Part shown: positions 25,792 through 34,203 of the stretch, piece after piece
Layout: each line of letters begins with the position of its first letter
Numbering within the stretch: position 1 is the first letter of the stretch
Origin: Phycisphaerae bacterium
GTDB taxonomy: Bacteria > Planctomycetota > Phycisphaerae > UBA1845
Assembly: GCA_029260165.1 (NCBI GenBank)
Contig: JAJDDT010000072.1
Location: forward strand, 1-64,000
Direction of reading: 5' to 3'
DNA: 64,000 bases
The notes under the pieces: model-generated
What the model was told of the DNA's origin: nothing
The model's database searches: none
Seen by the model: only the letters and a program-made list of their open reading frames with translations
Position numbers and translations under genes: made by a program

Positions 25792-27411
25792 CTATTTCAG
25801 GTAACCGCCCTGCTCACTATACGACGGAATTTCCGAATATCCCCATTCACCATGCAATGACAATCGCAACGGTTGAGATGGCTGCAGCGGAATCTGAAAT
25901 GCCAGTTCATCATCACCATCGTCAGCCACGTCTTCAACCCGTGGTTTCCCTTCGATCGCACCTTCAAAGAACACTTCAAAGTCGTTCGGAACCACAACAT
26001 CCTCGCCAGGCAACGGCGGAAGTTCATCCATGTACGTCGAGTCAACAATCTCAGGCGTCACAAAAATCACCAGCTCCGATCGCGAACGCTGATACTCAAT
26101 CGAACGGAACAACGAACCCAATATCGGCAAATCACCAATACCAGGAACACGATTGACAACACCACGCAACTGGTCCTGCAACAAACCCGCCATCGCCAGT
26201 GTCGCACCATTATCGACAATCACCGTCGTCTCAGCACGACGCGTTACCAGCGCGGGAACCACAATCCCCGAGTTTGTTACAATCGCCTGTGTGTCATCAC
26301 GCGAACTGACCTCCGGTCGAACGCGCAACCGTATCTTCTGGTGTGGTAACACCAACGGCGTAAACGCCAGATTCACACCAAACTCGCGAAACTCAATGGT
26401 AATCGCACCCGTCGCGGAACCTGCCTGCGGTACCGGTATCGGAAACTCACCACCCGCAAGAAAGTGGGCCGTCTCACCACTGACCGCCACAAGCGTCGGC
26501 TCAGCCAGAACACGCAGCAGCGAGTTCTCACGCATCGCCTCAAGAAACATCTCCAACTGCGCACGTGGAAAACCAAGTGTCAATGTATTGGCCGCCGAGT
26601 TGGCAATATCACCCGTCACAAACGGGATCACCGACGTCACATCAATATCCGTCGGTGGCGCGATGTTGATCGAATTGCCACCAATCTGGTTGATCAGAAA
26701 ACCGTCGCGTACGTTTTCGCCTGCCAGAAAACCGCTGACCCCCAACTCGCGCGTCGCCGAGCGATTCATCTCAGCCACCACCACCCGAAGCTGAACCTGC
26801 TGCTCACCAACGACATGCGTCTGATTGATGATCAGGTTTTCCCCCTCGCCTGAACCCGAAACGAACAACTGCGCAACGTCGTCAATCTGTTGAACAATGT
26901 TCGCACCGCTCACCTCGCCCGTGATAATGATGTTGCCCTGCAACGACCGCGCGATCGCCGTGCTCTGCGGATCGATATCTCTCAAATACGCGTTCAACTG
27001 CGTCAGATCCAGCTCAACGTGCACCTCAAAAATGTGACGCTCGCCCGAATCCGACCACACCATCACCTGGGTCACACCATACTGATTCCCGGTGACAATC
27101 AACTGCTTCGGTGTGACCACATCAACACGAACGATCTCCTCCCCAACAGCCTCGACCCGCCGAACCGGAATCGTCGTCTCAATGATGACACTCTTGTTCC
27201 GCGAGACCTTGATGATCTGCGAGGTCTCCTCGGGATTCTTCACCGTCGCGATGAAAACCTCGTGACTGCCCCCACCATCCTGCGCCATCGCGCAGGGCAG
27301 GCACCATCCGAAGCTCAACATCATGACAGACAGTGGCAGCAATCGACCATCGCGCCAACCGAAACGTGCCGTCGATCTTTTGGCGAGGTCGCAGTCCGTT
27401 GCAGCATTCAT
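25792..27411 (-). CDS. secretin of the CpaC/RcpA (Tad pilus / type II) family
   Basis: Outer-membrane channel subunit of 539 residues. A signal peptide ends at about residue 43 (CAMAQDG). The N-terminal pilus-assembly domain (IIKVSRNKSVIIETTIPVRR, EEIVRVDVVTPKQLIVTG) and a BON-like part (SLQGNIIITGEVSG) are typical of CpaC. The secretin domain ends with the signature VPGIGDLPILGSLF (about 422-435) and SELVIFVTPEIV. A Cys-free acidic extension of ~80 residues follows. No ATPase, platform, prepilin or peptidase gene is nearby, so it is an orphan secretin with two lipoproteins, unless the rest is elsewhere. A hairpin lies just upstream of the start. Confidence 0.9.
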   Translation of the reverse strand: MNAATDCDLAKRSTARFGWRDGRLLPLSVMMLSFGWCLPCAMAQDGGGSHEVFIATVKNPEETSQIIKVSRNKSVIIETTIPVRRVEAVGEEIVRVDVVTPKQLIVTGNQYGVTQVMVWSDSGERHIFEVHVELDLTQLNAYLRDIDPQSTAIARSLQGNIIITGEVSGANIVQQIDDVAQLFVSGSGEGENLIINQTHVVGEQQVQLRVVVAEMNRSATRELGVSGFLAGENVRDGFLINQIGGNSINIAPPTDIDVTSVIPFVTGDIANSAANTLTLGFPRAQLEMFLEAMRENSLLRVLAEPTLVAVSGETAHFLAGGEFPIPVPQAGSATGAITIEFREFGVNLAFTPLVLPHQKIRLRVRPEVSSRDDTQAIVTNSGIVVPALVTRRAETTVIVDNGATLAMAGLLQDQLRGVVNRVPGIGDLPILGSLFRSIEYQRSRSELVIFVTPEIVDSTYMDELPPLPGEDVVVPNDFEVFFEGAIEGKPRVEDVADDGDDELAFQIPLQPSQPLRLSLHGEWGYSEIPSYSEQGGYLK

Positions 27412-27426
27412 GTGTGCTCGTCTCCA

Positions 27427-27446
27427 CCACCGATTTGCCTCGGTGG
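27427..27446 (-). terminator. short hairpin between exosortase genes and secretin
   Basis: CCACCGA (27427-27433) pairs with TCGGTGG (27440-27446) around a six-base loop. It lies 15 bases before the secretin start on the minus strand. It could end transcripts coming from the exosortase genes or act in the secretin leader. No T tract follows on the minus strand. Confidence 0.3.
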
Positions 27447-27598
27447 ACAGGAATCAGAATCAGCCATGCTCGTCGATCGCAACCCGAACAGTCACAACTG
27501 CGACCGATGGTTGCACCAACATGCCCCGCCGGGAGACACCTCCCGACTCCAGAGCAATCTCAAAACATCAATCGGCAAAACCGACCAACGCTTCAAAA

Positions 27599-28423
27599 CT
27601 ATTCGCCGGTTGTGTGATCTCTCACATACCGCCGATACGCCCTGACCCGTTGCCCCGACCCCAGAATCCTCGCTGCGTTTTCCGCGACATAATCGTTCTG
27701 ACCGTGTCGCCTCCGCAACTCCAGACCCAGGTACCCGACGGGACGGTTGCCCGGGTCGTACCTAAGCATCTTTTCGACTGCTTGCAGGGTCCCACTGAAG
27801 TGTTTTGACCGAAGAGATTTCGCCAGTTCCCGACGGGCCAATGTCAGGTCTGGATGCGTTTTTTCACCCGCCAACACCACTGGAACCGTCATCACGCCAC
27901 AAAAAAGCAGCATCATCAACCAAACCGACATCAACCGCGGTACGCCGACCCCCGTTTTTTTTGACGATGACCCATCCCGATCAACCGATTCTGACCCGTC
28001 AGGAGGACCGCCCGTCACGATCAACCACAAAATCACCGGAACGACCACCGTGTTGAAAGCCACCTGAACGCTCGACAAATAGGCCCGAACCGCCGAATTC
28101 GTCAGATACGGAGAATACACCACCGCCACCTGAAGCGAGACGAGATAAACGAACGCGAAAATGCCAGGAAAAACGCAAATCCCACGCCGTCGCCACGAAA
28201 GCCACCCACTCGCCAAAATCAGCCCCACCAGAGGCGGAAAAAGCGGATTGAACCAGTAGCGAAAATCAATGTCCGACAGCAAATAAGGCGCAGGATACCC
28301 CGCCAGCGTGTGCAGCCACTTCGCGCCGGAATTCGTCACCCACCAGCCGACAGGCTCCACAAACCACCAGACAGCCGTCGCCATCGTGGAATAGAAAAAA
28401 AATCGGGCAATAAATCGGCTCAT
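27599..28423 (-). CDS. exosortase-associated membrane protein
   Basis: A 274-residue integral membrane protein with about six hydrophobic helices. There is one near the start, and others at SDIDFRYWFNPLFPPLVGLI, GIFAFVYLVSLQVAVVY, FNTVVVPVILWLIV and LMSVWLMMLLFCGVMTV. It ends with a soluble region resembling one or two TPR helices (LTLARRELAKSLRSKHFSG). Its start overlaps the stop of the exosortase gene by four bases (28420-28423), so the two are translationally coupled. Membrane partners of this kind are known beside exosortase H, which is the basis of the call; the sequence itself has no catalytic motif I can identify. Confidence 0.6.
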   Translation of the reverse strand: MSRFIARFFFYSTMATAVWWFVEPVGWWVTNSGAKWLHTLAGYPAPYLLSDIDFRYWFNPLFPPLVGLILASGWLSWRRRGICVFPGIFAFVYLVSLQVAVVYSPYLTNSAVRAYLSSVQVAFNTVVVPVILWLIVTGGPPDGSESVDRDGSSSKKTGVGVPRLMSVWLMMLLFCGVMTVPVVLAGEKTHPDLTLARRELAKSLRSKHFSGTLQAVEKMLRYDPGNRPVGYLGLELRRRHGQNDYVAENAARILGSGQRVRAYRRYVRDHTTGE

Positions 28424-29043
28424 CGCTCGGATTCGACCGCGTCAGGTTCAGGCTCGCGACGACGCGTGGCTCGATACATCCACAAAATCCACATCGGCGA
28501 CACGAACAAAATCAAAAAACCCTGCATCAGCAACGCGTGAACCGTTTCAAACGAGCCGGCGTGAAACCCCTTCACGAACGCCAACGCGGTAATGCGCAGA
28601 AAATTCAAAAGCCCAACGCCCCCAATGCCGATAACAACGCCCTTCCATTTCGACGACCATACGCAGGGAAACGCAAGAACCGCCGCACAAAAAATCGCCG
28701 TCGCCCTGATCCCCGTACATTCCACCGCCACCACCACGCTGCGGCTTCTGATCCGAACCGTCTGATCGGAAACGTTCACCGCGTCGGTGAACCAGGTAGC
28801 CACACCGCCGACAAGCCTTGCAATGAACCCCTGATAGGATGCTACCGCCCCCCCCACCGTGGACTGCAACGACGTTGGCTCGGGTGCATGCTGGGCGCGC
28901 AGAATGAACAATTCGGTCGAACTGCCCAACGCGACAAGAACCGCAAACACGATCGCGAAACGAATCATGCGTGACCGCGAACCCGACCCTGATGACCCAG
29001 CCTCGCGCTTGCGTTGTTTGATTGGATGGCGTGGTTTCGACAT
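28420..29043 (-). CDS. exosortase/archaeosortase family transpeptidase (XrtH-like)
   Basis: A small (207 residues) membrane protein with the catalytic Cys-Arg-His set of exosortases: Cys109 in VECTGIRATAIF, Arg150 in LLNFLRITAL and His169 in FETVHALLMQ. These residues and the surrounding AVLAFPCVWSSKWKGV helix fit the short exosortase H type. Such enzymes cleave C-terminal sorting tails and hand the protein to the envelope or to glycolipid. Four to five membrane helices; an N-terminal basic tail. Start ATG 29043 is preceded by AGGAT; the divergent hemC start is only 19 bases away. No protein in this window shows a matching sorting tail, so substrates are elsewhere. Confidence 0.82.
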   Translation of the reverse strand: MSKPRHPIKQRKREAGSSGSGSRSRMIRFAIVFAVLVALGSSTELFILRAQHAPEPTSLQSTVGGAVASYQGFIARLVGGVATWFTDAVNVSDQTVRIRSRSVVVAVECTGIRATAIFCAAVLAFPCVWSSKWKGVVIGIGGVGLLNFLRITALAFVKGFHAGSFETVHALLMQGFLILFVSPMWILWMYRATRRREPEPDAVESER

Positions 29044-29062
29044 CTCCGGTTATCCTACACGA

Positions 29063-29989
29063 ATGGGCGAATCCTGTGATCACCGCGGTGTCGTCTTGAA
29101 CAGGCTGCGCATCGCAACCCGAGGCAGCGAGCTTGCACTGCGCCAAACGGAAATCGTGGCGAAAATGCTGCACGCCGGGACCGGATGCGATATCGAATTT
29201 GTCGTCGTCACAACCAGGGGAGATCGCAACACGGATCAGCCAATCGCTGAGATTGGCGGTGTCGGCGTTTTTACCCGGGCTGTTGAAGACGCTGTTCTTG
29301 CCGACGAGGCGGATATCGCCGTTCACAGTCTCAAGGATCTGCCGACGGCGGAAACCCCCGGCCTGATCGTGGCTGCGATCCCGCCGCGCGGGGCAGCCAA
29401 CGACGTGTTGATCATCAGGTCCGATATTCTCGACCCGTCACGACCGCCGACAAACCTGCCGGGAGGCGCGACCGTCGGAACAAGTTCGCCGCGTCGCACG
29501 CAACAGATGCTGCATTTGCAACCCGATGCCAGGGTCGCGCCAATCCGCGGGAATGTTCCAACACGCGTGGAAAAACTGCGCGCCGGGGAATTCGATGCGA
29601 TCATTCTTGCTGCGGCTGGAATCGAACGACTCGCAATGGATTTGGACGGTCTGACCGTGATTGATCTGTTGTCGCTGGATTTTTTGCCATCGCCGGGTCA
29701 GGGTGCGATCGCCGTGCAATGCAAGACCGATAATGCGCGGATTCGTGGCATCATTTCGAATGTCCATGATGAATCGACTGCGCATGCCGTCGCGGCGGAA
29801 CGCGGGTTGCTTGCGAAACTGGAGGGTGGCTGCCACGCTGCGTTCGGGTGTTTGGGGTCGGTGGCGGAATCCGGTAGCATCAGGCTGCGCGCGGTCGCGT
29901 TTGAAAATGGGTTGCGAAAGACGGCGGAGGCGAACGGACCGAACGCAGGATTCGTGATTGAAGAATGTTACAGACAACTGCGAGGATGA
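29063..29989 (+). CDS. hemC: porphobilinogen deaminase (hydroxymethylbilane synthase)
   Basis: Joins four porphobilinogens into hydroxymethylbilane in haem and corrin synthesis. The 308-residue protein starts the domain with LRIATRGSELALRQTEIVAK. It has VHSLKDLP and GTSSPRRTQQ in the substrate cleft, and attaches the dipyrromethane cofactor through Cys257 in LEGGCHAAFG. DFLPSPGQGAIAVQ is the usual hinge motif. ATG 29063 is the best start, although a TTG at 29096 is closer to the domain. hemB begins one base after the stop. The start is 19 bases from the divergent exosortase start, so promoters must lie within the neighbouring coding sequences. Confidence 0.96.
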   Translation: MGESCDHRGVVLNRLRIATRGSELALRQTEIVAKMLHAGTGCDIEFVVVTTRGDRNTDQPIAEIGGVGVFTRAVEDAVLADEADIAVHSLKDLPTAETPGLIVAAIPPRGAANDVLIIRSDILDPSRPPTNLPGGATVGTSSPRRTQQMLHLQPDARVAPIRGNVPTRVEKLRAGEFDAIILAAAGIERLAMDLDGLTVIDLLSLDFLPSPGQGAIAVQCKTDNARIRGIISNVHDESTAHAVAAERGLLAKLEGGCHAAFGCLGSVAESGSIRLRAVAFENGLRKTAEANGPNAGFVIEECYRQLRG

Positions 29990-29990
29990 T

Positions 29991-30962
29991 GTGAAATATC
30001 CCGAATCCCGACCGCGACGACTGCGCGGGTGTGACGCTGTCCGAAGCATGGTGCGCGAAACGCGATTCTGCGCTGCGCAACTGATTCAGCCGGTGTTTGT
30101 CGTTTCCGGTGAGAATGTTCGCGAACCGATTTCGGCGATGCCGGGGCAGCATCGTTATTCGATCGACGAGTGCGTTTCCTATTGCCGTCGGGTGACGTCG
30201 GCAGGTGTTGGCGGGGTGTTGTTGTTCGGCGTGCCGGATGGGAAGGATGACGTTGCGAGCGGCGCGTATGACGCTGCGGGCATCGTACAGCGTGCGGTTC
30301 GTGCGATCAGGGAGGCGGCGCCTGAACTGCTGTTGGTGACGGATGTTTGTTTGTGCGCGTTTATGAAACACGGTCATTGCGGGGTGGTTCGCGGTGAGGT
30401 GATTGATAACGACGCGACGTTGCCGTTGCTGGCGAAGACGGCTGTCTCGCACGCAGAGGCGGGGGCGGATTTCGTCGCGCCCTCGGATATGATGGATGGT
30501 CGGGTCGGGGTGATTCGGGCAGCGCTGGACGAGGCGGGCCATTCCGGGGTGGGGATCATGAGTTATGCGGTGAAATACGCGTCTGCGTTTTTCGGGCCAT
30601 TTCGCGAGGCGGCGGATTCCGCGCCACAGTTTGGAGATCGTCGCAGCTATCAGATGGATCCCGGCAATGCTCGTGAGGCGGAGCGGGTGGCGAGGATGGA
30701 CACGGAGGCTGGCGCGGACATGGTGATGGTCAAGCCGGCGATGCCGTATCTGGATATTGTTCGCCGGGTTCGTGAGGCGGTTGCGTTGCCGGTGGCTGCG
30801 TATCAGGTGTCGGGGGAATACGCGATGATCGAGGCGGCGGCTGCGCGTGGGTGGATCGATCGCGAGCGTGCGATCGAGGAGTCGCTGACGTCGATTCGTC
30901 GGGCGGGTGCGGATATCATCATCTCCTATTTTGCGACCGAGGTGGCGGAGCGGTTGTCATGA
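29991..30962 (+). CDS. hemB: delta-aminolevulinic acid dehydratase (porphobilinogen synthase)
   Basis: Condenses two 5-aminolevulinates to porphobilinogen, the step before HemC. 323 residues. The metal site is [14 protein letters not shown] with Cys120, Cys122 and Cys130, so this is the zinc-dependent class. Schiff-base lysines are Lys195 ([15 protein letters not shown]) and Lys248 ([12 protein letters not shown]). The allosteric-region sequence [15 protein letters not shown] is also present. GTG 29991 is chosen as start because GAGG lies five bases upstream and the hemC stop ends at 29989. The tadA start overlaps the hemB stop (ATGA), making a tight three-gene operon. Confidence 0.97.
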   Translation: MKYPESRPRRLRGCDAVRSMVRETRFCAAQLIQPVFVVSGENVREPISAMPGQHRYSIDECVSYCRRVTSAGVGGVLLFGVPDGKDDVASGAYDAAGIVQRAVRAIREAAPELLLVTDVCLCAFMKHGHCGVVRGEVIDNDATLPLLAKTAVSHAEAGADFVAPSDMMDGRVGVIRAALDEAGHSGVGIMSYAVKYASAFFGPFREAADSAPQFGDRRSYQMDPGNAREAERVARMDTEAGADMVMVKPAMPYLDIVRRVREAVALPVAAYQVSGEYAMIEAAAARGWIDRERAIEESLTSIRRAGADIIISYFATEVAERLS

Positions 30963-31456
30963 CGGAGGGTTTGCCGTTTGGGGCTGGTTCGATTGCGGAG
31001 GATGAACGGTTCATGCGGATGGCGCTCGAGGAGGCGGGCGCTGCTTTTGAGGCGGGGGATGTTCCGGTCGGGGCGATCGTTGTGCACGAGGGTCGGGTGA
31101 TCGGTCGCGGTCGGAATCAGCGGGAGTTGATGCAGGACCCGACGGCGCATGCGGAGATGATTGCGTTGACGGCGGCTGCTGATTTTTTGAAGAGTTGGCG
31201 GTTGCTGGACTGTTCGTTGTATGTGACGTTGGAGCCTTGTGTGATGTGTGCGGGTGCGATTGTGCTGGGACGGGTGCCTCGTGTTGTGTTCGGGACGGGT
31301 GATCCGAAGGCTGGGGCTTGCGGGTCGGTTTTTGATGTGTTGGCGGATGGGCGGTTGAATCATCGAGCGACGGTTGAGCGCGGGGTGTTGGAGTTTGAAT
31401 GTTCGGCGGTGTTGAAGGCGTTTTTCGCGCAGCAGCGGGCGATGGGGAAGAAATGA
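30959..31456 (+). CDS. tadA: tRNA-specific adenosine deaminase
   Basis: Deaminates A34 to inosine in tRNA-Arg(ACG). 165 residues with the cytidine/deoxycytidylate deaminase zinc site: His64 and Glu66 in TAHAEMIAL, and Cys94 and Cys97 in [10 protein letters not shown]. The tail [19 protein letters not shown] and the N-terminal FMRMALEEA…[10 protein letters not shown] fit TadA. The four-base overlap with hemB suggests coupled translation. Its last codons (QRAMGKK, stop) are repeated at 33651-33674, at the start of the second copy of a direct repeat; the intact gene is this one. Confidence 0.95.
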   Translation: MTEGLPFGAGSIAEDERFMRMALEEAGAAFEAGDVPVGAIVVHEGRVIGRGRNQRELMQDPTAHAEMIALTAAADFLKSWRLLDCSLYVTLEPCVMCAGAIVLGRVPRVVFGTGDPKAGACGSVFDVLADGRLNHRATVERGVLEFECSAVLKAFFAQQRAMGKK

Positions 31457-31774
31457 TGGTTGCGCAGCATGCGGTGATGGTTGTGATTGCGGTGCGTGTT
31501 GTCGAGCGTTTCATTTCGGGTGGCTCCTTTTGTGGTTGGCGAAACTGAGGTCACCTGTTCCCACCCTTAATAACGTTGCAGGCGATCGGAGAAAAATTTT
31601 TGTTCGATCACCTGCATGCGCGCGGCTATGGGGGGTGCGGCGAAGTGGTGCTTTAATTTGGTTAGCTGAATGTTGGGGTCGGGGTGAATTCAGAGTGTGC
31701 CGCGGGTTGACATCGTGGCACGTTCGCGGATGGGGATTCGACTCCCCCACGGCTGAAGCCATGGGCCACCCGTG
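31433..31774 (+). repeat. direct repeat copy A (includes 3' end of tadA)
   Basis: Copy A spans the last ~24 bases of tadA and continues to 31774; copy B is 33651-33980. The first ~100 bases are moderately diverged with small indels. The next 237 bases (31535-31771 against 33741-33977) differ by only three substitutions by eye. The repeat holds a 40-base imperfect palindrome (31577-31616) and a GGGGA…TCCCC stem with the loop TTCGACT. At its right end the unit GCTGAAGCCATGG-CCAC appears twice (31752 and 31774). Confidence 0.9.
31577..31616. repeat. 40-base palindrome inside repeat copy A
   Basis: Left arm TGCAGGCGATCGGAGAAAAA and right arm TTTTTGTTCGATCACCTGCA match at 17 of 20 positions. It lies between convergent genes and could act as a two-way terminator. 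It is shared with copy B (33783-33822). Confidence 0.7.
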
Positions 31775-31805
31775 CTGAAGCCATGGTCCACGCGACGAAG
31801 AAAAG

Positions 31806-31839
31806 GTCACCACGCCGCAAGAGGTCGCGGCGTGGTGAC
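31806..31839 (-). terminator. rho-independent terminator of the secreted-protein gene
   Basis: A perfect 13-base stem (GTCACCACGCCGC at 31806-31818, GCGGCGTGGTGAC at 31827-31839) with an eight-base loop. On the minus strand it is followed by CTTTTCTT. It begins 20 bases after the stop codon of the gene at 31860-33287, the textbook arrangement. Confidence 0.88.
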
Positions 31840-31859
31840 GCATGCATTGTACCGAAACG

Positions 31860-33287
31860 CTATTTGCCGTTCGAGTCGCTGTTCGCAAACGCCCCACGGA
31901 AATTGAGCCGTTTGGTGGCCAACACCTTCCCGTCAAAGGTCACGAGATTCAGCCGAAAAGCGCCTTTGGCGTCCTTTGAGGAACGGTAATTGAAGGTTCC
32001 AAGGTAATATGATCCGGTGGCGGTCATTTTTTGACTCTCATCGATCAGAATCGCGTCGATCCTCCTGTTAGCGGTATTCGTCACGACGATGGCGTCATGA
32101 CCCTGAAAGATGTAATCGGGATGTGTTTGATCGATGGCCACCGACTCCAGGCCTAATTGGCCTGATTCCCCTGCGTCGACGTCTATTTTCAGCGAATAGA
32201 AACCGGAGTTGGAAAATTCACTTGCGAAAACGTCCACCTGGTGGAGGGCTCCGGGGCGATGAATTCGTTCGGCGCTCACCATGGCAACTCGACCGGTTTG
32301 TGTGACATTGGCTGCGGAGGCGGCTGAGGAAGCAGCGGTCAAAGAGGCTGAGCACACGTCGGAGCCGTCGCACATGGGACAAGCCTTGATCCCACCGAAT
32401 GCGTTGATTACGGCGAGTATGTCCGCGGTACCGACCAGACCGCCGTCGGGGTTACATTCTCCGTTTGCACCGACCAGGTCACCAAAGACAGCCCCTGATG
32501 GATTAGAGCAAACCCCGCCAATGCACACGTCTCGCGTGCATTCATCACTGTCGTCGCAGTGCGCCCCGGACAAACATGGACAACCGCCCGTGCAGTCCGT
32601 GTTCACCGTAAAAATGCCACCAAGGTCATCACAGGCTTTTTCAGTGACAGAGGCAGAGCAGGTTTGGCTGCAGTTGTTGTCAACGCAACAGCGACCCGTT
32701 GGGACGTTGATTGTGAGTGAGTTGGCCCCAAGCCCCCCGATACATACGGACCCATTGTCCTTGAGGTAGGTTCCACTCGCAGGGCAACCCAGGCCTTGCA
32801 GGGAAAGCGTAAAAGTTCCTTGCGCGTCATCAGACACCTTGAATGTAAACGTCGCCAGGTACGGCCCCATGACGCCGCCAACCGCGTCCCCCAGAGGAAC
32901 GAAACTCCTCGCCGTCGGCATGTCAGAGAGCGTCGTTGTCGGGCAGCTCCCTGCGTCTACAGTTGAAGTGTGCAAGGGTCGCGTCATGAAGAGATAGTCA
33001 CCATCCTCTTCATCGACGAAGACGGTGGAATTTGCGTCAAATGTGATCGATCCGACCGCGCCCGCACCGGCGGTGGCGGAACAGGGCAGGACGACCTGAT
33101 AATCTTTGACCGAAAGCTGGATGAGCGCATCCAGAAACACTTCCACGGTTAGAGTATCTCCCCCCATTGCAGTAATGGAGGCGCTATCTTCGTGTAGCAC
33201 CCTAAACGTTGTGGCGTGGGCCCCTGGGGTTGCCAACATCGAAACGGCGCAACTGACACTAAATACGAAAGCGATCGTCTTACTCAT
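31860..33287 (-). CDS. secreted protein with two cohesin-like domains, Cys-rich centre and dockerin-like motif
   Basis: A 475-residue exported protein: signal peptide MSKTIAFVFSVSCAVSMLAT ending near AHA. A beta-rich domain (about 26-195; LTVEVFLDALIQLSVKDYQV) resembles cohesin. A Cys-rich centre (about 197-260; CCVDNNCSQTC, CLSGAHCDDSDECTRD) is EGF-like in look. GLVGTADILAVINAFGG (about 285-300) is the dockerin-like motif. The last ~130 residues form a second cohesin-like domain (VDVFASEFSNSGFYSLKIDV … DYIFQGHD … YLGTFNYRSSKDAKGAF). The layout parallels the protein at 14114-15928. Start ATG 33287 has AAAGGACT upstream. The gene is enclosed by two direct repeats and may be part of a transferred cassette. 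Confidence 0.78.
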   Translation of the reverse strand: MSKTIAFVFSVSCAVSMLATPGAHATTFRVLHEDSASITAMGGDTLTVEVFLDALIQLSVKDYQVVLPCSATAGAGAVGSITFDANSTVFVDEEDGDYLFMTRPLHTSTVDAGSCPTTTLSDMPTARSFVPLGDAVGGVMGPYLATFTFKVSDDAQGTFTLSLQGLGCPASGTYLKDNGSVCIGGLGANSLTINVPTGRCCVDNNCSQTCSASVTEKACDDLGGIFTVNTDCTGGCPCLSGAHCDDSDECTRDVCIGGVCSNPSGAVFGDLVGANGECNPDGGLVGTADILAVINAFGGIKACPMCDGSDVCSASLTAASSAASAANVTQTGRVAMVSAERIHRPGALHQVDVFASEFSNSGFYSLKIDVDAGESGQLGLESVAIDQTHPDYIFQGHDAIVVTNTANRRIDAILIDESQKMTATGSYYLGTFNYRSSKDAKGAFRLNLVTFDGKVLATKRLNFRGAFANSDSNGK

Positions 33288-33650
33288 TGCGAGTCCTTTC
33301 AGGAAACGTTGTCCGGAACCATGAATACCAAACGCAACGAACGGCCTGCCCGCCTCTTTTTACGACGCCTTGTCCCACGCGTCCCTGACAGAAATGACTA
33401 TGTGATTTCTCTGCATAGGACCGTTATCCGGGACACCAGGAAACCGGAAGCAGATTTGCCAATGTGCATGCAAGTAATTTACCTGTGGCGTTGTAATTAA
33501 TCAAGCTTTGTTGCACCCAAATTACCCCGCATTACAAACCAACCTGTTTCCCATTATCGAATGGCGACAGCCAACCCAATGTTTTTTTTGGGGGGGGGGC
33601 GTATTGCATTGTTCCGCCATCCGAAACCTGCTGACGGCTGTGCGACTGCT
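33288..33650. other. upstream region of the secreted-protein gene, with a T8-G10 tract
   Basis: No gene is seen. It must hold the promoter for the minus-strand secreted-protein gene, though no clear -35/-10 pair stands out. Bases 33582-33599 are eight T followed by ten G, an unusual homopolymer pair. Confidence 0.45.
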
Positions 33651-33980
33651 CAGCGGGCGATGGGGAAGAAGTGATGGTTGCGCAGCAGGCGATGATGGCC
33701 GTGATTGTCGTGTGTTTCATTTCGCGATGCTCCCTTTCCGGTTGGCGAAACTGAAGTCACCTGTTCCCACCCTTAATAACGTTGCAGGCGATCGGAGAAA
33801 AATTTTTGTTCGATCACCTGCATGCGCTCGGCTATGGGGGGTGCGGCGAAGTGGTGCTTTAATTTGGTTAGCTGAATGTTGGGGTCGGGGTGAATTCAGA
33901 GTGTGCCGCGGGTTGATATCGTGGCACGTTCGCGGATGGGGATTCGACTCCCCCACGGCTGAAGCCATGGGCCACCCATG
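33651..33980 (+). repeat. direct repeat copy B (carries a second tadA 3' end)
   Basis: Second copy of the element described at 31433-31774, in the same orientation, about 2.2 kb away. Its first 24 bases again encode QRAMGKK and a stop, without any upstream tadA sequence. It holds the same palindrome (33783-33822). At its right end, short GCCAC-C/GC-RTGACAG units repeat at about 33971, 33988 and 34006. The rest of the gap to 34203 has no gene; the promoter of the glycan operon should be there. Confidence 0.9.
33783..33822. repeat. 40-base palindrome inside repeat copy B
   Basis: Same arms as in copy A (TGCAGGCGATCGG… and …CGATCACCTGCA). Here it stands upstream of the divergently oriented secreted-protein gene and glycan operon rather than between gene ends. 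Confidence 0.65.
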
Positions 33981-34203
33981 ACAGTGGGCCACGCGTGACA
34001 GGGAGGCCACCCATGGGCTGATGATGGACCGAACTGTCAACCATGTAGCGCTGGAAATCAGACAATCTGGTGCGGAAGGCGATTTTCAGTATTGGCATGG
34101 GTGACTGCGGGCGGTGTTATCGGGCGGTTCGAGCCCTCGAGCACTTCACCTCAATTTTGACCTCGTAACTGAGCGATATTCCATTCGAGGAGGCAACTTT
34201 GCC

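Noticed and set aside
31732-31747. tRNA or tmRNA fragment suggested by GGGGA-TTCGACT-CCCC
   Set aside because: Only a T-arm-like stem-loop exists; no acceptor, anticodon or D arm can be found around it in either copy. It is noted only as a feature of the repeat.
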